Source: CBDAPI01 sp965248635
GTDB lineage: Bacteria > Acidobacteriota > UBA6911 > RPQK01 > CBDAPI01
Direction: 5' to 3'
Assembly (NCBI GenBank): GCA_965248635.1
Contig: OZ252114.1
Span: 1,736,001-1,800,000 of the forward strand
DNA length: 64,000 bases
Made by a program: the position numbers and the translations under genes. Positions 17,628 through 25,874 of the stretch are shown here, one piece after another; position 1 is the first letter of the stretch, and each line of letters opens with the position of its first letter. The notes beneath the pieces are model-generated. The model searched no databases. It had not been told where the DNA came from and saw nothing but the letters and a program-made list of their open reading frames with translations.

Positions 17628-18698
17628 AGCGTTCTCCTGTCCCGTCGCAGACCTTCCTGCTTCTTTCCCTGGCCCTGGTCATTTATCTCTTTTACGCGAT
17701 CCTTCGCCCCTTTCTCGTTTCCCTGATCCTTGCCATGACACTGGTGTCTCTCTTTTACCCGAACTTCCTGGCGATGAAACGGCTGGTCGGGGGCCGAGCC
17801 GGCCCGGCGTCGGTCATCATGTGTTCGATCATCACGATTCTGATCATCATCCCGCTGGTACTGCTGTTCATCTTTCTGGCCAACGAGCTCAATGAAGCTT
17901 ATGCGGCATTTGTAGCCAACCAGGACCAGATCCTGGAGCTGATGGAACGGCCCTACCCGACTATTCTGGAGCCTCTGGTTGAGCGAGTTACCTCTCCTCC
18001 AGCATGACAGTTTCAACTTCCGAGAGTTCTTGACATCGCGGCTGGAGGACCTTGCCGGTTTCCTTATCAGCCGGTCCTCGACGGTTCTGGGTAGCGTCGG
18101 CTGGCTCCTGATCAATTTTGCGGTGATGGTATTCAGCATGTTTTTCCTTTTTCGGGATGGCCATCTGCTGCTGGCCCGACTGCAGGGGCTGCTTCCACTT
18201 GCACCGCGTTATCAGGACGTCCTGTTTGGAAAGCTTCAGAGCATGGTCCATGCCACTTTCCTGGGGATTTTCGTGACCGGTTTGTGTCAGGGAGTGCTGG
18301 CGGCTGTGATTTTCACGATCCTGGGGATTGACACGCCTGTTTTCTGGGCTGCCGCAGTGGCCTGCGTGTCCATCGTTCCCTTCTTCGGGACCGGAATTAT
18401 CTGGATGCCAATGTCGATTTACCTGATGCTCAGCGGCTCAATGGGGCGGGGGATTGCCCTCTTCCTGCTCGGCTCACTTGTCATTGCCCTTGTCGACAAT
18501 ATCGTGCGGCCGCTGATCATTGAAGGGCGCTCGGAGGGAATGCATGTGTTGCTGGTTTTCTTTGCTTTCGCTGGAGGGCTCCTTTTCTTCGGACCGCCCG
18601 GCGTGCTCCTTGGCCCCCTGGTTACGGCCCCGCTGATGGCTCTACTGGAGATCTACCGTCTCGAAACACTAGCCCCAAAAGAAGAACCTGGAACATGA
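17624..18698 (+). pseudogene. AI-2E family transporter, frameshifted
   Basis: A permease of the PerM/AI-2E superfamily (about 357 residues if repaired). The N-terminal part (17624-18007) has the first hydrophobic helices and ends VERVTSPPA-stop. The remainder continues one frame on from about 17985 (HDSFNFREFLTSRLEDLAG) and includes the conserved blocks VPFFGTGIIWMP and FFGPPGVLLGPL. The switch corresponds to one extra base around 17990-18000 in a CTCCTCC tract. The ATG overlaps the nth stop. It may be a true lesion or an assembly error. A stem with a T-rich flank follows at 18707. Confidence 0.85.
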
Positions 18699-18731
18699 AA
18701 CGTGGAACATGGAACGTGGAACGTTCCATGT
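18685..18731 (+). terminator. Period-7 array ending in a hairpin; possible terminator
   Basis: Five 7-bp units of the form AACNTGG/AACGTGG (18685-18719) overlap the 3' end of the permease gene. The last two units plus an inverted unit form a perfect 11-bp stem, ACATGGAACGT (18707-18717) with ACGTTCCATGT (18721-18731), with a 3-base loop, then TCATTTTG. It could act as an intrinsic terminator. Confidence 0.5.
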
Positions 18732-18789
18732 GTCATTTTGCACCGGCTTCGGATTGCTTTAGAAAATGAGTACTCAGAGTTGTGTTAGT

Positions 18790-18827
18790 CTAGTACTCCC
18801 TTGGATCAATACGGTAACGTTTCCTGG
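18790..18827. promoter_or_regulatory. Shared upstream motif, copy B
   Basis: Contains CTAGTACTCCCTTG and CGGTAACGTTT, matching copy A at 13729-13764 over about 36 bp with a few changes. It lies 41 bp upstream of ytxH; a TGAGTACTCA palindrome is 15-25 bp further upstream. Confidence 0.5.
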
Positions 18828-18868
18828 AGGCGAATCCCCTTTTCCTCAGGGAGAGTTGGAGAAACGAA

Positions 18869-19270
18869 ATGGCTTCACAAGGAGATAAGATAACCTACTT
18901 TCTCGTCGGTGGTTTTGTGGGTGCTGCGATCGCTCTGCTTTTCGCGCCCCGGACCGGGGAAGAAACCCGCCATCTCATCGAGACCAAGTATCGCGAGGGG
19001 TCGGATAAGCTGGGTCAGAAAGCTCGCGATGGCAAGCGATATATTGGCGAGAAAGGCGAGTGGGCTGCTGAAAAGGCCCGTGACGGCAAGGAGAAACTTG
19101 GCGACAAATCCCGTCAGGCCGTGGAGGCGGTAGGCGAAGGCATCGAAAAGGGCAAGGATGCCATAGCCAAGCAGAAAGACAGCATCGTGAAGGCTGTCGA
19201 GGCCGGCAAGAAGGCTTATGAAGAGGGGAAAGAGCGGCTCTCGGACGAGGTTGCAGAAGAAGAGGCCTGA
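18869..19270 (+). CDS. YtxH domain protein with LEA-like helical tail
   Basis: 133 residues. N-terminal hydrophobic helix FLVGGFVGAAIALLFAPRTGEE (residues 11-32) is the YtxH signature. The rest is a highly charged Lys/Glu/Ala/Gly helix with loosely repeated 11-residue units (KARDGK occurs twice), resembling group 3 LEA proteins. YtxH proteins are often general-stress induced; this is family knowledge. A GGAG lies 7 bp before the ATG. The DUF948-like gene follows after 19 bp, a common pairing. Confidence 0.85.
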   Translation: MASQGDKITYFLVGGFVGAAIALLFAPRTGEETRHLIETKYREGSDKLGQKARDGKRYIGEKGEWAAEKARDGKEKLGDKSRQAVEAVGEGIEKGKDAIAKQKDSIVKAVEAGKKAYEEGKERLSDEVAEEEA

Positions 19271-19289
19271 TGCTTCCTGGAGGCAATAG

Positions 19290-19808
19290 GTGAGCAGTGT
19301 AGAGATCTGGGTCCTGGCGATCGCCCTGCTGGCGGTTCTCGCTTTTGTTTTTCAAATCGTGGCGGTGATTCTGACCGCCCAGTCTGTCCGTCAGGTAACT
19401 GCCCAGATTGAAAAACAATCCAAAGATCTCGAGGGAACTCTTTCCCAGGTTCAATCCCGACTGCTGGAGGTCTCTGAGAGCCTGGAGCCGGTCAGGGCGG
19501 TTGCCCAGGATCTTGCCACCAATCTGGGAAATATGTCCGAGACGCTACACAACCGAGCAGAACATGCCGACGCGGTGATCAAAGACCTGATGTCGGTGGG
19601 GCGGGATCAGGCGGCGAAGATTGACTTTCTGGTCAGCGATACAGTGGAGAAGTTCGAACAGACCACAGAGTCGATTCAGAAGGACCTGCTCAAGCCGGCC
19701 ATAGAGATCTCTTCCTTCATCCGAGGGATCAGGAGTGGAATTGACGTTCTCTTTTCCCGCAAGCAGCCTGTCGAAGAGAAGTCAGGTGAAGAGGACCTCT
19801 TCATCTAG
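19290..19808 (+). CDS. DUF948-like membrane-anchored coiled-coil protein
   Basis: 172 residues from a GTG at 19290. An N-terminal transmembrane helix (VLAIALLAVLAFVFQIVAVIL) is followed by a long amphipathic coiled coil (residues 40-150) with alternating hydrophobic positions. The layout fits DUF948, usually found beside YtxH as here. Function unknown. Confidence 0.7.
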   Translation: MSSVEIWVLAIALLAVLAFVFQIVAVILTAQSVRQVTAQIEKQSKDLEGTLSQVQSRLLEVSESLEPVRAVAQDLATNLGNMSETLHNRAEHADAVIKDLMSVGRDQAAKIDFLVSDTVEKFEQTTESIQKDLLKPAIEISSFIRGIRSGIDVLFSRKQPVEEKSGEEDLFI

Positions 19809-19813
19809 TCGAG

Positions 19814-19939
19814 TTAAACATCCTCTCGGGGCTGGACCTTGCCCCGCTGGAACCCCACCCAGTACCCGCCGGCGAAGATCGCCACCACCGCAACCACGTG
19901 AAACATGAAGAGCCCAGTTGACATGTCAATCCGCCCCAT
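19814..19939 (-). CDS. Putative 41-residue single-pass membrane protein
   Basis: A short open frame of 41 codons. One hydrophobic helix (FMFHVVAVVAIFAGGYWVGF, about residues 11-30) is followed by a short basic-acidic tail. It lies 32 bp after the mobA stop on the same strand, so it could be cotranscribed. No strong Shine-Dalgarno precedes the first ATG; a second ATG at 19924 has GGGGCGG upstream. Real but unproven. Confidence 0.45.
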   Translation of the reverse strand: MGRIDMSTGLFMFHVVAVVAIFAGGYWVGFQRGKVQPREDV

Positions 19940-19971
19940 TTAAGAGATGCGCAGTTTCCCGCGTGTTTTTT

Positions 19972-20568
19972 TCATTGAGTGAATTCTTGCAAGTGCTCCT
20001 CGAGTTCCCGAAGACTGGCCTGGTCATTGATGTTCAAGAAGGTATGGGAGTCTACCTCCAGGTCTTGACCCGGCACGACCTTCACCTTCAGGCGCCCCGA
20101 TTTCAAGATGTCGAGAATGCTCAAGACGCCTCTTCCCAGTTGATCTTCGAGGACCCCCAGACATTGCCTGGAGTAGATGCCGCAAAGTGGCTGGATCCGA
20201 CCCTCCTGATCGGTCGGTACGACCACCTGAAATCCTCTTTTCAGGCTCCACAACCGGTGGAGCAGTTTGGATGGAAGAAACGGCATGTCGCAGCAAAGGA
20301 AACAGTTATTCTGATGATCCGAGTGCTGGAGGGCACTGCAGATCCCCATCACCGGTCCTTGCCCGGGTGTCCTGTCGAGAATCGAAGGAGACTTGATCAG
20401 CCTGGCCTGATCCTCTGATCCGCAAACGACCCGGACCTCAAGGCCGAGCGCCTCCAGCGTTTTCACAGCCTTCTCCACCAGCGTGATTCCTCCGACTTCG
20501 AGGAGGGCTTTGTCGCGTCCAAGGCGCCGGCTGGAACCTCCAGCCAGCACATATCCAGATCCAACCAT
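19972..20568 (-). CDS. mobA: Molybdenum cofactor guanylyltransferase
   Basis: 198 residues. The N-terminal nucleotide-binding signature LAGGSSRRLGRDKALLEVGG is classic for MobA, followed by LDRTPGQGPVMGICSAL and CCDMPFL. It converts Mo-molybdopterin plus GTP to the bis-MGD precursor. The ATG at 20568 is chosen because GGGAG lies 7 bp upstream; a start six codons earlier is possible. It shows that the organism makes molybdoenzymes, in agreement with msrP 3 kb away, although MsrP itself uses the cofactor without GMP. Confidence 0.93.
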   Translation of the reverse strand: MVGSGYVLAGGSSRRLGRDKALLEVGGITLVEKAVKTLEALGLEVRVVCGSEDQARLIKSPSILDRTPGQGPVMGICSALQHSDHQNNCFLCCDMPFLPSKLLHRLWSLKRGFQVVVPTDQEGRIQPLCGIYSRQCLGVLEDQLGRGVLSILDILKSGRLKVKVVPGQDLEVDSHTFLNINDQASLRELEEHLQEFTQ

Positions 20569-20662
20569 CTTAGTACTCCCGTCCATGAGTACTTACTGAG
20601 AGGGATTATCTCACGAGCTGCCAGGGCTGCTCTTTCGCTGAGTGATGTCTTAGAATTGGAGG

Positions 20663-21838
20663 ATGCTAAAGGGCATACTTCGATTCAGTGCTCTTGTTCT
20701 CCTGTACATCAACCCTCTCCAGGCAGCTGTGCCCGAGGTTCTCGGTCCGGCGCGCCCGGAGGAAGTCGGGATGTCTTCCCGGCATCTGAGCAGAATCGAC
20801 GGGGTTGTGGAAGAGGCAATCCAGAAGGGTGATGTACCGGGCGCGGTTGTACTGGTGGCCAGACAGGGTCGGATCGTCTACAGAAAGGCCTTTGGTCACC
20901 GCGCACTGCAGCCCCGGAAAGAACCCATGACGATCGACACGGTTTTCGATCTGGCCTCCTTGACCAAGGTGGTTGCCACGGCTCCCTCAGTCATGATTCT
21001 GGTTGAAGAGGGCAGCCTTACGTTGAGCGATCCCGCGAGCCTCTTTCTGCCCGGCTTCAACCGACACGGAAAGGAAAACATCACGATTCTGAGCCTCTTG
21101 ACTCACTTTTCGGGCCTGCGTCCAGGACTGGATCAGGACGAGATCTGGCATGGCTTCGAAGAAGCGGTGAGACGGGCGGCCGAAGAGCAACTGGTGGCGG
21201 TTCCAGGAAGCCGCTTCATCTACAGCGATATCAACTACATTGTTCTGAGCGCCGTGGTGGCGGAGGCAGCTGGAACGCCGCTGGACGAGTTCAGTGCCAC
21301 GCGTGTCTTTTCCCCCCTGGGCATGAAACACACGACCTTCAACCCGTCGAGGTTATGGAAAGCTCGAATCGCGCCGACCGAGGTCCGAAACGGGCGGATG
21401 CTCAGAGGACGGGTTCACGATCCAACCTCTCAACGCATGGGAGGTATGGCGGGCAACGCAGGGTTGTTCTCAACCGCAGGCGATCTGGCTGTTTATGCCC
21501 AGATGCTTCTGAACCGCGGCATCTACAACGGCACTCGCATCCTTTCTCCGATGTCGGTTCAGCGAATGACGACGAACCAGTCTCCGCCGGAGCAGGATTC
21601 CTGGCGCGGTGTGGGTTTCGACATCCGTACAAGCTTCAGCTCCGGCCGTGGCGATCTTTTCCCGATTGGGTCATTTGGCCATACGGGATTCACGGGAACC
21701 TCGCTCTGGATTGATCCCTCTTCACAGGCGTTTCTGATCATTCTGACCAGCCGGCTTCATCCGGAGAGCGAGGGTGATGTCGGACGCCTGCGCAGGCAAC
21801 TCGCAAACATCGTGGCCGCTTCGATTGAAGACCGGTAA
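20663..21838 (+). CDS. Serine hydrolase, beta-lactamase class C-like
   Basis: 391 residues with an N-terminal signal peptide (MLKGILRFSALVLLYINPLQA). The catalytic SxxK is in DLASLTKV (about residue 100), the YxN equivalent is YSDINY (about 190), and the KTG-like triad is HTG (FGHTGFTG, about 340). These features define the S12 family, which includes class C beta-lactamases, DD-peptidases and esterases; the actual substrate cannot be assigned. GNAGLFSTAGDLAVYAQMLL is also typical. It is divergent from mobA. Confidence 0.9.
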   Translation: MLKGILRFSALVLLYINPLQAAVPEVLGPARPEEVGMSSRHLSRIDGVVEEAIQKGDVPGAVVLVARQGRIVYRKAFGHRALQPRKEPMTIDTVFDLASLTKVVATAPSVMILVEEGSLTLSDPASLFLPGFNRHGKENITILSLLTHFSGLRPGLDQDEIWHGFEEAVRRAAEEQLVAVPGSRFIYSDINYIVLSAVVAEAAGTPLDEFSATRVFSPLGMKHTTFNPSRLWKARIAPTEVRNGRMLRGRVHDPTSQRMGGMAGNAGLFSTAGDLAVYAQMLLNRGIYNGTRILSPMSVQRMTTNQSPPEQDSWRGVGFDIRTSFSSGRGDLFPIGSFGHTGFTGTSLWIDPSSQAFLIILTSRLHPESEGDVGRLRRQLANIVAASIEDR

Positions 21839-21862
21839 CTCGATTTACGAAAAAAGGCACCC

Positions 21863-22318
21863 ATGTCTCAGAAGTGTCCGGTTTGCAAGACTCGCCTCTG
21901 GTCTGATCCGATGCTGGTCAGATCCAAGATGAGATGCCCCCGTTGCGGAGCGGAGTTCAAGCCAACCGTACCCTGGCACTATGTTCGAATTCTGCTGGTT
22001 CTACTCATCGTGCTGGCCTTGGTACTGACCTTTATCGTCAGTCAGGGCAACCTTCCTCTACTCGTACTCTTCGCGATTGTCGGACTGCTCCTGTGGTTTG
22101 CGCCGCGGCTGATTCACTTCGAGCCCGTAGGGCCTGAACTCAACCCTTCCGAGGGAGTTCTCGACCCTCAGGATTGGCGGATGCGAGTCGAAGATCGGAA
22201 TCTGGAAGAGAGGCTGGTCGAGGCGGTGGAGAAGTGGAGATTCAGGTGGGCTCTTTCGGTTGTTGTTATTCTCGGTCTTCTTCTGACGCTGGCCGCCTGG
22301 TTCTATCAAAGCTCTTGA
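21863..22318 (+). CDS. Zinc-ribbon membrane protein
   Basis: 151 residues. The N-terminal ribbon has CPVC at residues 5-8 and CPRC at 25-28. Hydrophobic helices lie at about 42-62, 66-84 and 128-147, separated by an acidic loop. The topology suggests a small membrane protein with a cytoplasmic zinc finger. Function unknown. It follows the serine hydrolase by 24 bp and overlaps the 3' end of the convergent EamA-Nudix gene by 53 bp. Confidence 0.7.
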   Translation: MSQKCPVCKTRLWSDPMLVRSKMRCPRCGAEFKPTVPWHYVRILLVLLIVLALVLTFIVSQGNLPLLVLFAIVGLLLWFAPRLIHFEPVGPELNPSEGVLDPQDWRMRVEDRNLEERLVEAVEKWRFRWALSVVVILGLLLTLAAWFYQSS

Positions 22319-23567
22319 GAAGGTCAATCACCTGACGATTGGCGGCTGGAAAAGACTTCTCATCCAGGTCCTCTTGCGGCACCCATGTCCCGCTTCCAGC
22401 CGGGGGCGTGCCAGGTACATCGAAAAGCAGGAAGTGGATGTGAACCCGGCGGTCGGGATACTGGTAGCTCTGTTGCCAGAGCTCACGGCCGTTTCTGAGA
22501 TCCAGCTCGAGACCACACTCCTCCTGCGCCTCCCGGACGGCTGTCTGCAAGGGCGATTCTCCAACTTCAATCTTCCCTCCCGGGAATTCGAGCAGGCCTT
22601 CCAAGAGCGAGTCCCCTTCACGTTTTTGAACGAAGATACCCGGCTGCGAGCGGATCACGGCGACGGCGATCTGCTGCTCGGGTTCGGTGCGGATCCCACC
22701 TCGAGATACCAGCAGGACTCCGATGACGACTGCACCCCCTCCCAGGAGAGAGAGAGGCGACAAGCTCTCGCTCAAGAAGACGTAGGCCAGCACCGAGGCG
22801 ACCACCGGCTCCCCCAACACCAGCAGCGCCACCAGCGTAGGAGACAGGTACTGCAGGATTCGGTTGTAGGAAGTGTGTCCCAGGGACTGCGGGACCAGGC
22901 CGAGCAAAAACATCAGTGCATGGGTTCGAATCCCGAACCCGCCAACCGGGTTCTCCGTGACCCACACCAGGAGGCCCAGCAGCAAGGCTGATATGAGGTA
23001 GGTCGGATAAACGTAGAACCACAGGCTGATGGTTCGCAGGCTGGCGTGCCCGGCGGTCAGGTAGACACTCAGAAACAAAGCTCCCAGCAGCGCGTAGAGC
23101 ACTCCCACAAGTGTGCCGGAGGACTGGAACTGTGCGAGGCTCAGGCAGCCGGCACCGGAAACCGCCACCACAATCCCGGCGGCGCCGTTGAAAGTGAGCC
23201 TCTCCCGCCACAGCAGAAACGCGAAGAGAGCCACCATCAGAGGGGCCGTGTTCACGAGGAAGACCGACACTGCGACGGAGGTATGGCGCAAGGAAGTGAT
23301 CCAGAAAGCAAAATGGAGGGCCAGGCCCAGCCCTGCCAGCAGGACGGAAGGGAAGGGGAGAGCCGTCCGGCCTCTCTTGGCTGAGGCAGCTCGCTCCCGC
23401 ACATAAAAGGGGAACAGCAAGACAGAGGCCCAGAGCATCCGAAAAAAGGCGATGGTTAAAGGAGGGGCTTCTGTGGTCCACTTCACCAGGATCGATCCGA
23501 AGGACACAGAGACCACTGCCACGGAAATAGTCAGCAGAAGGTTGCCCGGGTAAGGTCGAGACGCCAT
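22266..23567 (-). CDS. EamA/DMT transporter fused to a Nudix hydrolase
   Basis: 433 residues from the ATG at 23567 (a TTG at 23579 abuts the msrP stop). Residues 1-290 are two EamA repeats, ten predicted helices, with typical blocks such as FFRMLWASVLLFPFY and LSPTLVALLVLGEPVVAS. Residues 300-425 are a MutT-like domain with a complete Nudix box: G(x5)E(x7)REAQEECGL starting at GKIEVGE. The join (VIGVLLVSRGGIRTEPEQQIAVAVI) is continuous in one frame, so this is a genuine fusion as sequenced. EamA proteins export metabolites; MutT domains hydrolyse nucleoside diphosphate derivatives. The combined role is unknown. Confidence 0.88.
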   Translation of the reverse strand: MASRPYPGNLLLTISVAVVSVSFGSILVKWTTEAPPLTIAFFRMLWASVLLFPFYVRERAASAKRGRTALPFPSVLLAGLGLALHFAFWITSLRHTSVAVSVFLVNTAPLMVALFAFLLWRERLTFNGAAGIVVAVSGAGCLSLAQFQSSGTLVGVLYALLGALFLSVYLTAGHASLRTISLWFYVYPTYLISALLLGLLVWVTENPVGGFGIRTHALMFLLGLVPQSLGHTSYNRILQYLSPTLVALLVLGEPVVASVLAYVFLSESLSPLSLLGGGAVVIGVLLVSRGGIRTEPEQQIAVAVIRSQPGIFVQKREGDSLLEGLLEFPGGKIEVGESPLQTAVREAQEECGLELDLRNGRELWQQSYQYPDRRVHIHFLLFDVPGTPPAGSGTWVPQEDLDEKSFPAANRQVIDLLKSFDRTRRPASEEDRE

Positions 23568-23579
23568 CTCTACCCGCAA

Positions 23580-24584
23580 TCAGCGGGCGATCTGGCCGCG
23601 GCGCAGCGGGCTCTGGGGTGAGCGCGGTTCGTCCCGATAAAGACCGGCCACGTACTTCTCGTACCCGTTGAAAATGGGAGTTGGAAACCAGGACCGGGAA
23701 TCCAGCCAGTAGGATCTTTCCTGGCTCCAGCGCGGGTGGGGGACAAAGGGATTCACATTGGATAAGAAGCCGTACTCGTGAGGCAGAATCTGCCAGAAGA
23801 TCCCCGGTTCCTTGTGGACAAACTCGATCTTCACAATCGACTTCGGGTTCTTGTAGCCGTATTTCCAGGGCACGATGATGCGAATCGGCGCTCCATGCTG
23901 TTTGAGCAGCGGTTTACCGTACACTCCCGTCACAACCATCGCCAGTTCGTTCATCGCTTCATCGATGCGAAGAGCTTCATGGTAGGGCCAGGGATAACTG
24001 GGGGCCTGCCTGATTCCCGGCATCTGCGAGGGGCGATAGGCGGTGACGAACCGCACAAACTTAGCCTCCGGCTTGGGATCGGAGTCCTCAATCAGCTTTC
24101 GCAAGGGGAAGCCGCTCCAGGGAATGTTCATGGCCCAGCGCTCCACGCACCGAAAGTGGTACAGACGTTCCTCATGAGGGATCCCGAAGAGGTCGTCCAG
24201 GTCCAGAGTTCTCGGGTTCCTGCAGGCGCCGGAAATCTTCACCTTCCAGGGCTCCACCTCGAACTTCTCGACATGTTCCCACACCGGGCCTCCCCGGCCG
24301 GGCAGGAACTCGTAGAAATTGTTGTGGCTCGCGGCCGCCTGGCGTGGAGTCAGGCTGGTCTCCAGTCCTTTGGGCAGCGTGTAGCCGCTGTTGACTGGCG
24401 GAGGAAAGACCTCGGGGCGGCTCAGCGGTTCCTGCAGCAGTTCTTGTTTTTCCGCTGTAGCCGAAGAGCAAGCCGACGCAGCCGAGATCGACCCCAGAGT
24501 CAGTGATTGGATGAAACGGCGGCGATTGACGAAGATGTTCTCGCCGGTGGGACGGAGTGAGGGTATCTCGGCTCGGTACTTCAT
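23580..24584 (-). CDS. msrP: Protein-methionine-sulfoxide reductase catalytic subunit MsrP
   Basis: 334 residues. Periplasmic molybdoenzyme repairing oxidised methionines. A Tat motif, NRRRFIQSL, lies near residue 21, with a hydrophobic segment after it. The Mo-ligand Cys is in FRCVERWAMNIPW, and IRIIVPWKYGYKNPKSIVKI, HEYGFLSNVNPFVPHPRWSQ and FNGYEKYVAGLYR match the E. coli protein closely. The ATG at 24584 is used; the longer frame runs into the hairpin repeats. The usual partner MsrQ (haem membrane subunit) is not adjacent: the next gene is EamA-Nudix. Confidence 0.95.
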   Translation of the reverse strand: MKYRAEIPSLRPTGENIFVNRRRFIQSLTLGSISAASACSSATAEKQELLQEPLSRPEVFPPPVNSGYTLPKGLETSLTPRQAAASHNNFYEFLPGRGGPVWEHVEKFEVEPWKVKISGACRNPRTLDLDDLFGIPHEERLYHFRCVERWAMNIPWSGFPLRKLIEDSDPKPEAKFVRFVTAYRPSQMPGIRQAPSYPWPYHEALRIDEAMNELAMVVTGVYGKPLLKQHGAPIRIIVPWKYGYKNPKSIVKIEFVHKEPGIFWQILPHEYGFLSNVNPFVPHPRWSQERSYWLDSRSWFPTPIFNGYEKYVAGLYRDEPRSPQSPLRRGQIAR

Positions 24585-24637
24585 TGGACCGAGGATATCA
24601 CGACGGGGTTCACCGGATGGGAGGACCCTGGTGGATC

Positions 24638-24713
24638 CCGAGAGTGGGAGGGGGCCCGGGGCTGCGTCCGGGAATTTAAACGTCCGCCTCCCCGGGCCCC
24701 CTCCCACTCTCGG
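24638..24713. repeat. Long hairpin repeat with ATTTAAACG loop, copy 1
   Basis: Perfect 24-bp arms (24638-24661 and 24690-24713) enclose a 28-base loop containing CCGGGAATTTAAACGTCCG. It lies between the esterase and msrP in a leftward unit. Confidence 0.9.
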
Positions 24714-24737
24714 CCCTGGGGCCGCGTGGTCAGGAAA

Positions 24738-24810
24738 GTGGGAGGCAGGGCTCTGGGGCAGCGGACCGTTTAAATCCTCCCGGGAGCAGCCCCAGAGCCC
24801 TGCCTCCCAC
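24738..24810. repeat. Long hairpin repeat with ATTTAAACG loop, copy 2 (inverted)
   Basis: Perfect 22-bp arms (24738-24759 and 24789-24810) of different sequence from copy 1 apart from GTGGGAGG. The 29-base loop contains CCGTTTAAAT, the reverse complement of the copy-1 core, so the element is in opposite orientation, 24 bp from copy 1. Confidence 0.9.
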
Positions 24811-24842
24811 GATTCAGTTCCTCAGCGAGAAACGAGAAACGT

Positions 24843-25874
24843 TCAGGAGGCGGTCAGCGCTTCGTAGAGGAAGGGCAGGGAGGTGTCCAGCCGGTAGTCA
24901 ACTCCTGAGTGGCTGCCGTCGAATTCGTCGTAGCGGTGCTCGATCCCATAGGCCTCGAGCTTGCGGACCAGTTTCCGAGTCCCGAACTGGAGGTTGTACT
25001 GATCTCGCCTGCCGCAGTCCAGGTATAGCCCCCGCAGCTTTGAGAGGCTGCGGCGACAGAGGGGGTCGTCGACCAGTTCCAGCGGATCGTGGGCCAGCCA
25101 GCGTGACCATCGCTCGGGAATCAGTTCTAGAGTGTGGGGATCAAACGGAAGACGGACCCCGCAGTACTGCTCCGGGTCTGGATCGTAGGTGGCCCCCATG
25201 GCAAGAAGGCTCACCGTTTCGAGCCAGCAGCCCTCGAGCCGGGGCCGAGCCCGGAAGTCTTCGAGGAATCGCTCAGGTTGGAAGCCATGTGCTTCAAGCT
25301 GTTGCGCTGCCCGGGGGAAAAAGGGCTGAAAAAGAAGATCGAAACCGATGTCTCCGGAGTGGCAGGCGACCCCACCCCACTGTTCTCCGTGGCGGAGTCC
25401 CTGTACCAGCGCTCCGTAGCCGCCGCTGGAAAAGCCCACAACACCCCGCATCTGCGCTGACCTCTCAACCGGGAACTCGGAGATCAACCGGGGAAGAAGC
25501 TCGGCCACCAGGAAGTCTTCCCAGTTCCCCATCGCCATCGAATTGACATACTGATTCCCTCCCAGAGAAGTGAAACAATCGGGGAAGGCCACGACCACCG
25601 GGCCCATCTTCCCGGCCTCAACGAGGCGTTCCACTCTCTGAGGGAAATTCTCGCCAAATGCTTTCCAGGAGGTCATTTTCAGACCGCTGTTGGTGAAGCT
25701 GGCCAGGTAGACCAGGAGCGGGAAACGGGTTGCCGAGCCCGCTCCAGAGGGCGGGACATAGACTTGAACGCAGCGGCGGGAGGGATCCCCCAGCCGATTC
25801 TCCTGCAGGGCCCGGGAATCGATCCAGGTCTCGACAACCTTTCCCTGGAGCGGAGAGAAACTATGGACTGGCAT
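24843..25874 (-). CDS. Putative esterase (esterase D/feruloyl-esterase-like alpha/beta hydrolase)
   Basis: 343 residues. An alpha/beta hydrolase with nucleophile elbow GFSSGG (about residue 150) and a catalytic His in FDGSHSGVDYRL near the C-terminus; the acid is probably the Asp in LDCGRRDQYN. The N-terminal strand VQVYVPPSG and FPLLVYLASF fit the PF00756 esterase fold. No signal peptide. It starts exactly where lpdA stops, so the two are in one transcript. Substrate unknown. Confidence 0.82.
   Translation of the reverse strand: MPVHSFSPLQGKVVETWIDSRALQENRLGDPSRRCVQVYVPPSGAGSATRFPLLVYLASFTNSGLKMTSWKAFGENFPQRVERLVEAGKMGPVVVAFPDCFTSLGGNQYVNSMAMGNWEDFLVAELLPRLISEFPVERSAQMRGVVGFSSGGYGALVQGLRHGEQWGGVACHSGDIGFDLLFQPFFPRAAQQLEAHGFQPERFLEDFRARPRLEGCWLETVSLLAMGATYDPDPEQYCGVRLPFDPHTLELIPERWSRWLAHDPLELVDDPLCRRSLSKLRGLYLDCGRRDQYNLQFGTRKLVRKLEAYGIEHRYDEFDGSHSGVDYRLDTSLPFLYEALTAS

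Noticed and set aside
24638..24810. Hairpins as a CRISPR array or simple terminators
   Set aside because: There are no equal spacers or direct repeats, and no T-tract follows the stems on the transcribed (minus) strand.
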